From NCBI GenBank assembly GCA_036743315.1, contig DAINPV010000308.1, positions 1 to 5,100 of the forward strand: a DNA stretch of 5,100 nt, in the 5' to 3' direction. Position numbers and translations under genes: made by a program. How positions within the stretch are numbered: the stretch's first letter is position 1; the number at the start of each line of letters is the position of its first letter. This stretch comes from CALBTQ01 sp036743315. GTDB taxonomy: Bacteria; Lernaellota; Lernaellaia; Lernaellales; Lernaellaceae. The notes under the pieces were generated by a model that ran no database searches, had not been told where the DNA came from, and saw only the letters and a program-made list of their open reading frames with translations. Below, piece by piece: positions 1-4,237 of the stretch.

Positions 1-82
1 TGGTCAACGACCTGCTGGAAATTCTCGATATGGATGTCGGTGGCGCCGCGGCGCAGCGCGTTGACCAGCAGGTCGTTGACCA
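1..82. repeat. 18-bp perfect inverted repeat at the window edge, inside the ATPase gene
   Basis: Positions 1-18 are the exact reverse complement of 65-82, separated by 46 bp. The arms lie inside the ATPase reading frame, coding for part of LVNDLLV on one side and FQQVV on the other. The match stops at 18/65 on the inner side; whether it extends beyond position 1 is not visible. It may be chance within coding sequence or a fold-back artefact at a contig end. Confidence 0.85.
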
Positions 83-514
83 GCCGCTTGATCGGCGCGT
101 CCACGTCCCACTCGCTGGTGACGGCCTCGATCTTCTCCTTGCGCCGGCGGCTGTCGTCGGGCACTTCGCCGAGCATCACCTCGCCGGCCAGCTCCTGCGG
201 CGGATCGCCGCGCGGTTCGTCCTTCGCGGTGATCTTGTCCAGGCCGTAGGCCAGCGCCAGCGCCTTTTGGATCTTCTCGCCGGCGATCTTCACCGGCAGC
301 ACGCGCCGGCCGCGCAGCACGCGGCTGATCGCGTCGATCGTGTTCAGGTCGTTGGGATTGGACAGGCCGACGACTACCGGCTTGTCCGTGTCCGGATCGA
401 CATGGTCCAGCAGCAGCACGTCGTGGGTCAGGCAGAACACTTGCGGCAGCAACCGCACGCTGTCCGGATCGACTTCATAGGGCCCGAAATCCAGGTCTTC
501 CAGTCGTTCGCCCA
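1..514 (-). CDS. gspE: GspE/PilB-family secretion/pilus ATPase, N-terminal part (runs off window)
   Basis: This is the first 171 codons of a type II secretion / type IV pilus assembly ATPase, a cytoplasmic hexameric motor that powers pseudopilus or pilus assembly. Seen: ATG at 514 with AAAGGA about 7 nt upstream. Residues ~22-92 fit the T2SSE N-terminal domain (LSNPNDLNTIDAISRVL at 51-67). A charged linker follows at ~95-135. Then comes the start of the second N-terminal domain, DAPIKRLVNDLLVNALRRG (139-157), leading into GATDIHIE (157-164), the family's near-invariant (A)(S/T)DIHIE motif. Walker A, Asp box and Walker B would lie outside the window. The gene starts 14 bp after the phosphatase stop, so the two are probably cotranscribed. 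Family membership is clear. Whether it is GspE or PilB cannot be decided without the C-terminus and neighbours, so the symbol is tentative. Confidence 0.87.
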
Positions 515-528
515 TCGGTTTTCCTTTG

Positions 529-1248
529 TCAGTCCAGCCCCAACGCTTCGCGGGGATTGTGAATCAGCAGGTCCGCCAGCTTTTTCTCGCCGATCGTCTT
601 GCGCAGCATGTCCACGCCCTCGGTGTAGATGCGCTCCGCGTGGCCCGGCGTGTGCGCGTCCGAGCCGGCGAAGTCGACGACCTCGTGCTTGAGCATCCAC
701 TCGGCGGCCTTGCGCGCCTCGCGGCCGTACAGGCCGATCAGGCTGCCCAGGTTGATCTGCACCAGGTAGCCGGCCTCGCGCAGTTCCTCGATCCGTTTGG
801 GCTTGCGCCCGAGGTCCGCGTAGCGCTCCGGGTGCGCCAGGACCGGAATCCAACCTTTCACGCGCAGGCGGAAGGCCCAGTCGCGCGCCATCGGCGGAAT
901 GCGCAGCAGCGGCAGTTCGACCAGCACGTGCTTGCCCTCGTGCAGCGGATAGAGCTCGTTGTTGTCCAGCAGCGCCTGGAAGTTGTCGTCGAGGTAATAT
1001 TCGGTGCCCGCCAGCAGGCGCAGACCGGGCGCGGCCTCGGCCAGCGGTTCGGCCAGCGCGGCGATGGCCTCCAGTTGCTCGGCGCGGTCGTGTTCGTACA
1101 CGCCGATCATCATGTGCGGCGTGGCGCAGATCGCGCCGAAGCCCGCCGCCAGCGCGTGTTTGGCGATCGCGACGGTTTCCTCCGCCAGGGCCGCGCCGTC
1201 GTCGAAGCCGGGCAGGGCGTGGCTATGAATATCGATAAACTCGGGCAA
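529..1248 (-). CDS. CpsB/CapC-type PHP-domain protein-tyrosine phosphatase
   Basis: A 239-aa metal-dependent phosphatase of the PHP family. Characterised relatives (pneumococcal CpsB, Bacillus YwqE) remove phosphate from the tyrosine kinases that control capsule/exopolysaccharide export. Motifs seen: HSH (H8, H10) with FDDGA (D16, D17), ATPH (H45), GTEYY (E83), LVELP (E111), LAHPERY (H139), VQIN (163-166), GSDAH (D197, H199). These are the metal ligands expected of the family, in order and with family-like spacing; length is also typical. I chose the TTG start at 1248: AGGAG lies 7 nt upstream and the family's N-terminal I-D-I-H follows within eight residues. The frame is open further upstream to 1389, but that extension has no family features. 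A strong promoter lies just upstream, and the secretion ATPase follows after 14 bp. The kinase partner is not in the window, so the substrate is inferred. Confidence 0.92.
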   Translation of the reverse strand: MPEFIDIHSHALPGFDDGAALAEETVAIAKHALAAGFGAICATPHMMIGVYEHDRAEQLEAIAALAEPLAEAAPGLRLLAGTEYYLDDNFQALLDNNELYPLHEGKHVLVELPLLRIPPMARDWAFRLRVKGWIPVLAHPERYADLGRKPKRIEELREAGYLVQINLGSLIGLYGREARKAAEWMLKHEVVDFAGSDAHTPGHAERIYTEGVDMLRKTIGEKKLADLLIHNPREALGLD

Positions 1249-1279
1249 CGATCCTCTCCTCAAAGCGCAGCAAAAACGC

Positions 1280-1309
1280 ATTGTAGCTTTGTTGGCAGGC
1301 CAAAGACAA
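1280..1309 (-). promoter_or_regulatory. Sigma-70-type promoter for the phosphatase-ATPase operon
   Basis: On the minus strand, TTGTCT (1309-1304) is followed by an 18-bp spacer and TACAAT (1285-1280). Transcription would start near 1273, leaving a leader of about 25 nt that holds the AGGAG site (1260-1256) for the TTG start at 1248. This also argues that the phosphatase is not simply read from the lipoprotein genes upstream. Confidence 0.6.
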
Positions 1310-1370
1310 CCAAAGTTACACGACGGGCGTCGGGAGAGGGGGGATGGTCGATGGGCTGCGTTGCCGCGCC

Positions 1371-1949
1371 TTACTCCTGTTTCGTCCACACCGCGCCGAA
1401 GGTGGGGACGTTGAAAACGATTTTATATTCGCCGGTGGCCGTTTCGAACGGATCGCCGTAAAAGTCCTGGTCGCCATAGTGGTAGTTAAGTTGGCCCGAA
1501 CCGGGTGAATAATAAGATTCAACGATAAAACCGATCAGTGATTGTTCCAGGTCGGCGATGGTCACCAGCACCGGAACGTTCCAGACCGGATCGCAAAAAC
1601 TGTCCGGATCGTAACAAGACAATTCCCAGCGCCCTTGCGGATCGCATGCCACAACCCGATCATTGCCGAATTCGTCTCTATAAGAGCCGGTGTAGTCGTC
1701 GAGAATTGTTTGCAGCGAATACTCGCCGATCCCTTCCGGCATCGGCGGGGGGCACTGTTGATTGTTCTCGTCCTGAAAAACAAATGTGCCGTCTTCGTCG
1801 GTCCAGCCGTTGAGGTCGGGCGTCGCCTCATCATCGTTATCGTTATTGTCGTCGTCATCGTCGGAATTGTTGCAGGCGAGAATGAACATTGTTGCGCTCA
1901 ACAACGTCAGAGTCACAATCCATATCACCAGGGTCCGGGTTGGTCGCAT
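1371..1949 (-). CDS. Small lipoprotein with Asp/Asn linker, downstream paralogue (function unknown)
   Basis: A 192-aa predicted lipoprotein; no known family recognised. Seen: residues 1-26 are a type II signal peptide (basic start, hydrophobic WIVTLTLLSATMFI, lipobox ILAC with C26). An acidic linker of Asp/Asn follows (27-41), then a segment containing TPDLNGWTDEDGT (43-55) and ENNQQCPPPMP (61-71). The mature part has cysteines at 66, 102, 112 and 119, possibly two disulfides, and ends in PTFGAVWTKQE. The ATG at 1949 was chosen because GGAGGT lies 4 nt upstream; an in-frame ATG at 1961 would put that site inside the gene. It is the second gene of a tandem pair, 28 bp after its paralogue, so probably cotranscribed. 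Residue +2 after the lipid cysteine is Asn. It looks less GC-rich than its neighbours. Confidence 0.85.
   Translation of the reverse strand: MRPTRTLVIWIVTLTLLSATMFILACNNSDDDDDNNDNDDEATPDLNGWTDEDGTFVFQDENNQQCPPPMPEGIGEYSLQTILDDYTGSYRDEFGNDRVVACDPQGRWELSCYDPDSFCDPVWNVPVLVTIADLEQSLIGFIVESYYSPGSGQLNYHYGDQDFYGDPFETATGEYKIVFNVPTFGAVWTKQE
1827..1871 (-). repeat. Asp/Asn codon run (linker, downstream paralogue)
   Basis: Codons 27-41 are almost all GAY or AAY, giving a low-complexity run of acidic/amide residues between the lipidated cysteine and the folded part. It probably serves as a flexible spacer holding the domain off the membrane. The Asp/Asn order differs from the paralogue, as expected for a slippage-prone, loosely constrained tract. 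Confidence 0.8.
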
Positions 1950-1977
1950 GACAACCTCCATGGGATGCGTCGGAAAA

Positions 1978-2562
1978 TTATTTATCCTGTTTCGTCCACA
2001 CCGCACCGAAAGTGGGATCGTTAAAAACGATCCGATAAGCAAAGTCGTTGGCAAATCGGTCGCCGGAGATCGTTTGGCCTTCATAATCGAGATAGACCTG
2101 TCCGGTGCCCGCCGCCCACGGATTGACCGAATCGATGACATGCCCGGTCAGCGTCAGATCCCGGTCCACGATTTTCGCCAGCATCGGAAACCGCCAACCG
2201 GCGCGACAAAAGTTTTCGCCTTCCTCGCAGACAACCTCCCAACGGCCGGTCGGATCGCACTTCAACCCGCGCTTGTTGCCGTATTCATCGAGATAGGCTC
2301 CTAGATAGGCGTCCAGAAATTTTTGCAGCTCCGATTCGCTAACCATATCCGGCATCGGCGGCGGGCACTGTTGATTGTTCTCGTCCTGATAGACCAGCGT
2401 GCCGTCCTCGTCCGTCCACCCGTTGAGGTCGGGCGTCGCCTCGTCGTCGTCGTTGTCGTCGTTATCGTCGTCGTCGGAATCATCGCAGGCGAGAATGAAC
2501 ATTGTGGTGGTCAACAAAGTCAGCGCTACGATCCATATCGCCAAGGTAATAGTCCGATGCAT
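1978..2562 (-). CDS. Small lipoprotein with Asp/Asn linker, upstream paralogue (function unknown)
   Basis: A 194-aa predicted lipoprotein and tandem paralogue of the next gene; no known family recognised. Seen: signal peptide 1-26 with WIVALTLLTTTMFI and lipobox ILAC (C26), Asp/Asn linker 27-41, shared TPDLNGWTDEDGT (43-55) and ENNQQCPPPMP (61-71). Cysteines at 66, 102, 112 and 119 are at the same positions as in the paralogue; the C-terminus is PTFGAVWTKQDK. By my count 54 of the first 70 residues match the paralogue, while about 72-172 match poorly apart from CDP.GRWE near 102-109. The ATG at 2562 was chosen for GGAGGT 5 nt upstream; in-frame starts up to 2610 have no such site and add residues before a normal signal peptide. 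Residue +2 is Asp, unlike the Asn of its paralogue. First gene of the likely operon. Confidence 0.86.
   Translation of the reverse strand: MHRTITLAIWIVALTLLTTTMFILACDDSDDDDNDDNDDDEATPDLNGWTDEDGTLVYQDENNQQCPPPMPDMVSESELQKFLDAYLGAYLDEYGNKRGLKCDPTGRWEVVCEEGENFCRAGWRFPMLAKIVDRDLTLTGHVIDSVNPWAAGTGQVYLDYEGQTISGDRFANDFAYRIVFNDPTFGAVWTKQDK
2440..2484 (-). repeat. Asp/Asn codon run (linker, upstream paralogue)
   Basis: Codons 27-41 are a run of GAY/AAY codons with one Ser, of the same length as in the paralogue but with a different Asp/Asn order. Same presumed role as a membrane-to-domain spacer. Confidence 0.8.
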
Positions 2563-2623
2563 GACATACCTCCATATTAAATCAGAAGCTCTTTCCATAA
2601 GTCGCATCATTCATATTGATATT

Positions 2624-2632
2624 CTTATAGCA
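2624..2632 (-). promoter_or_regulatory. Candidate extended -10 promoter for the lipoprotein pair
   Basis: On the minus strand, TG (2632-2631), one base, then TATAAG (2629-2624) form an extended -10 element. No good -35 hexamer lies 16-18 bp upstream. Predicted start is near 2617, giving a leader of about 55 nt before the ATG at 2562. Confidence 0.4.
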
Positions 2633-2658
2633 GATTTGGAACTAAAAACCATAAAAAT

Positions 2659-2682
2659 CATTCTGTTAGATCCATTCTGTTA
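2659..2682. repeat. Two direct copies of CATTCTGTTA, possible regulator site
   Basis: CATTCTGTTA occurs at 2659-2668 and exactly again at 2673-2682 (TAACAGAATG read on the minus strand), 14 bp start to start. The pair lies about 42-65 bp upstream of the predicted lipoprotein transcription start. With the weak -35, this would suit an activator site; no regulator can be named. Confidence 0.35.
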
Positions 2683-2815
2683 CACTTCGTGCTACAATGG
2701 CTTGATGTAATGTATGGATATCGCTACATTTTTATTTACATGTTACGAATCTTCCGACATTTGTGACTTTTTTGCACGATTTTTAACCGAAAAACTAAGT
2801 TTATTTTTAGATAGG
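2683..2815. other. AT-rich non-coding stretch
   Basis: No gene supported. This stretch is clearly AT-rich against a GC-rich background. It holds a 6-bp inverted repeat AATGTA/TACATT (2709-2714, 2725-2730) and T-runs near 2768-2785. No convincing plus-strand promoter for the hairpin region that follows was found; TTGCAC at 2772 has only poor -10 partners. It may be a regulatory spacer or horizontally acquired DNA. Confidence 0.5.
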
Positions 2816-2850
2816 TTGACGGCGGATCCTGGGGATGGATCCACCGTCAA
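2816..2850. repeat. Large inverted repeat, 14-bp arms
   Basis: Arms 2816-2829 and 2837-2850 pair at 13 of 14 positions around the 7-base loop TGGGGAT; the exception is C2823/A2843. The ends read TTGACGG and CCGTCAA, and each arm contains GGATCC. It marks the left edge of the hairpin-rich region and the abrupt end of the AT-rich stretch. Confidence 0.8.
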
Positions 2851-2889
2851 AGAAGATGGGTGGTGATAGGGTCACCTTGGAGGGTGATT

Positions 2890-2914
2890 GAGAGTCCTGG
2901 TGATCAGGATTCTC
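2890..2914 (+). repeat. 10-bp hairpin with GTGAT loop
   Basis: GAGAGTCCTG (2890-2899) pairs with CAGGATTCTC (2905-2914), with one G-T wobble (2894/2910) that would be stable only in plus-strand RNA. Confidence 0.65.
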
Positions 2915-2977
2915 GCAGGAAAACAACCCCTTAGCGGGGTAGAAAGCCTCTTGGGATGAACACCCGGGGCATTGGCC

Positions 2978-2999
2978 GTCATTTCGTTGTCGAAATGAC
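2978..2999. repeat. Perfect 9-bp hairpin with TTGT loop
   Basis: GTCATTTCG (2978-2986) and CGAAATGAC (2991-2999) are perfectly complementary. No T-run follows on either strand, so an intrinsic terminator is unlikely. Confidence 0.7.
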
Positions 3000-3016
3000 C
3001 GTTTCGCTTGCGCCCC

Positions 3017-3173
3017 TCATGTTGCAAAAGAGCATTGAATTCGCCCTAAGGAAACAGCAAGTTCCGCGCCAAAATGCCAAAATCATGCAACCCGGCGAAA
3101 CTGTGTGGATTCTTATTAAACGCTGAAAATCGTGCATGCTGACTTTTTGTTAACGGCAACTGAAAATCTGAGA
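3017..3173. other. Non-coding spacer between the two hairpin regions
   Basis: No gene supported: the frames crossing it (for example minus 3046-3405 and plus 3132-3395) have no ribosome site, no family resemblance and run through palindromes. Small repeats seen: tandem GCCAAAAT at 3068-3083, and CTGAAAATC at 3123-3131 and 3160-3168. Confidence 0.5.
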
Positions 3174-3321
3174 GGCGAGGCTGCTGACGAAGCAACCTCG
3201 CCGCGATCCATGGATGGATCGTCCTTTTCGGCGGCGTTCCTCGTCGCTGAAAAGGAAGGGAGACGAAAACCGCGCTTTTTGTCGACCGTAAGCCGACAAA
3301 GTCACGGAGGATTTTGTCGGC
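3174..3321. repeat. Cluster of palindromes (REP/BIME-like intergenic element)
   Basis: Consecutive inverted repeats: 3174-3185/3191-3202 (11 of 12 positions pair, loop GACGA; the C/A mismatch becomes G-U on the minus strand); CGATCC/GGATCG at 3204-3221; 3222-3234/3244-3256 (13 positions pair counting two G-T wobbles, valid only in plus-strand RNA); then two overlapping alternatives, TTTGTCG/CGACAAA (3278-3284, 3294-3300) and GCCGACAAA/TTTGTCGGC (3292-3300, 3313-3321). Together they fill most of the sequence. The packing resembles extragenic palindromic repeat clusters, but one copy in one window cannot show repetition in the genome. Confidence 0.5.
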
Positions 3322-3375
3322 CGTCGTCGACTGACACAATGCGTTGTACGGAATTGAGCAAATTTTCCATATCTC

Positions 3376-3404
3376 TTGGCCCCCCGGAAAAATGATGCTA
3401 TGCA
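3376..3404 (+). promoter_or_regulatory. Candidate promoter for the 262-aa lipoprotein gene
   Basis: TTGGCC (3376-3381), a 17-bp spacer and TATGCA (3399-3404), with TG one base before the -10 (extended -10). Transcription would start near 3411, about 28 nt before the ATG at 3439. The hexamers are only partly consensus. Confidence 0.35.
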
Positions 3405-3438
3405 TTTCCCAATATCCTTACTTGCGAAACGGAGCGTC

Positions 3439-4227
3439 ATGCGCCGCTTACTCGTCGCCTTTTTGCTGTTGTCGTTCGCGGCTTCGCTCGCCGCCTGCAA
3501 CCCGGCCTACGCGCCGGTGCCGGCCACGGGCATTCTCGAATCCGACGAGGTCGAGTTCGGCGGTTACGCCAGCTTCGGCTACCTGGGCAACAAGGTGCGC
3601 CCGACGACCTTCCGCGGCGTGCTGGCCAACTTCGGCGTGTTCGTGCGCAAGGGCGTGGCCGACGGCGTCGACGCGACCGGCACGCTCTCAACCTACGGCG
3701 TCACCGGCGCCTGGGGCTTCGCGCAGGACCAGGAAGCCGAAACCGTGCTGCGCGCCGTCGTCGGCGTCGGCTGGATGAACGCGATGATGGGCGTCGACTG
3801 GGCCACGCGCGTCAGCGAAGGCCCGCGCACGCACTACAACGTCGGCGGTTCGGCCACGGCCTGGCTCGGCGACGCGTTCTTCACCGACGATCCGGGCCTG
3901 AGCTACGGCCTGCGCGTGGGTCCCTTGTTTCAGATCGCCGCCGAGCCACGCTGGGACGCGACGACCTCCGGCGGCGTGCGCTTCGACTGGGCGCCGCTGC
4001 AATTCGGCGGCAAGGGCAGCGCCGAAACGCTGCTCGATCTGATCGGCGGTTCGCGCAATCCCTACGAGGAGCCTTACGACGAAGGCCTGCCCGGCGACTG
4101 GCCGCGGCCGATCGTCGCCTTCGAGCTCGGCGCCTGGTCGGTCACCGGCGGCCCGGCGATCTCCTACCACCGCAATCGCGATCAATGGTTGTTGGGCGGT
4201 AAAAAAGAAAAGAAAGAGGACGAGTAG
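3439..4227 (+). CDS. Predicted beta-rich envelope lipoprotein (function unknown)
   Basis: A 262-aa predicted lipoprotein; I recognise no family. Seen: signal peptide 1-19 (MRRLLVAFLLLSFAASLAA) with lipobox LAAC at C20. The mature part is rich in Gly and aromatic residues in alternating patterns, e.g. FGGYASFGYLG (40-50), TYGVTGAWGFA (85-95), VVGVGWMNAMMGVDW (107-121), LSYGLRVGPLFQIA (154-167), AFELGAWSVTGG (227-238). This suits a beta-sheet or barrel-like envelope protein, which is my inference. It has no cysteine after C20. It ends in a charged tail GGKKEKKEDE whose A-rich codons differ from the GC-rich body. ATG 3439 is chosen for GGAG 4 nt upstream and a normal signal peptide; an in-frame TTG at 3376 would add 21 polar residues. 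It is a single gene, convergent with the sulfatase, with only 5 bp between the stops. Confidence 0.85.
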   Translation: MRRLLVAFLLLSFAASLAACNPAYAPVPATGILESDEVEFGGYASFGYLGNKVRPTTFRGVLANFGVFVRKGVADGVDATGTLSTYGVTGAWGFAQDQEAETVLRAVVGVGWMNAMMGVDWATRVSEGPRTHYNVGGSATAWLGDAFFTDDPGLSYGLRVGPLFQIAAEPRWDATTSGGVRFDWAPLQFGGKGSAETLLDLIGGSRNPYEEPYDEGLPGDWPRPIVAFELGAWSVTGGPAISYHRNRDQWLLGGKKEKKEDE

Positions 4228-4237
4228 TTCGCCTACT
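4223..4237. other. Small palindrome spanning both convergent stop codons
   Basis: AGTAG (4223-4227) and CTACT (4233-4237) pair around TTCGC. Each arm contains the TAG stop of one of the two convergent genes. With only 5 bp pairing and no T-run directly after it, it is at best a weak bidirectional terminator. On the plus strand a T-rich run follows at about 4261-4270, inside the sulfatase's C-terminal Lys codons. Confidence 0.3.

Larger units (their letters stand above)
1371..2573 (-). repeat. Tandem gene duplication (two lipoprotein units)
   Basis: Unit 1 (about 1978-2573) and unit 2 (about 1371-1959) each carry GGAGGT plus a lipoprotein gene, offset 613 bp. DNA similarity is strong over the ribosome site, the signal peptide and the first 70 codons, and again over the last ~17 codons; for example, both 3' ends carry CTGTTTCGTCCACACCGC on the plus strand. 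No indel is needed through residue ~120. Confidence 0.85.
2816..3016. ncRNA. Candidate structured RNA or palindromic element (hairpin array)
   Basis: No gene supported, but at least six hairpins occur in 200 bp: 2816-2850 (14-position stem, one mismatch); GGTGA/TCACC at 2862-2876, competing with TCACC/GGTGA at 2872-2887; 2890-2914 (10 bp, loop GTGAT); ACCCC-TTAGC-GGGGT at 2926-2940; 2946-2970 (8 bp with a TT bulge, loop ATGAACA); and 2978-2999 (9 bp, loop TTGT). In an alternative fold, GGGGC (2966-2970) could instead pair with GCCCC (3012-3016) and enclose the last hairpin. Wobble pairs at 2890-2914 and 2946-2970 form only in plus-strand RNA, whereas the single mismatch in 2816-2850 becomes G-U on the minus strand, so the strand is unsettled. 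No T-run follows any stem, so these are not ordinary terminators. I recognise no known RNA family. Confidence 0.4.

Noticed and set aside
1310..1370. Possible terminator after the lipoprotein pair
   Set aside because: Only short stems (e.g. CGAC/GTCG near 1320-1332) and no T-run on the minus strand; not supported.
526..1461. 311-codon plus-strand frame opposite the phosphatase gene
   Set aside because: The minus-strand frame carries all PHP phosphatase motifs in order. The plus-strand product is a GC-rich shadow rich in Arg, Gln and Val with no family features.
2681..2701. Stretch resembling a conserved 16S rRNA segment (CGTGCTACAATGGC at 2688-2701, with TACAC just upstream)
   Set aside because: From memory this matches a universal 16S motif over about 14 bases, but the flanks do not continue as 16S and no other rRNA sequence is present. 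Treated as chance or a tiny fragment.
2926..2940. CCCC-TTAGC-GGGG hairpin recalling the start of retron msr RNAs, where the branching G lies in a TTAGC context
   Set aside because: No reverse transcriptase gene is in the window, and no downstream segment complementary to the expected a1 arm was found (only a short CTAAGG near 3046).
3304..3333. GGAGG followed by TTG as a short leader peptide
   Set aside because: The TTG at 3314 hits a stop after six codons and the site is close to the start; too weak to call a gene.
3046..3500. Open frames of 87-119 codons on both strands (minus 3046-3405, plus 3132-3395, minus 3150-3500)
   Set aside because: They run through palindromes, overlap each other, lack ribosome sites and resemble no family; judged spurious.
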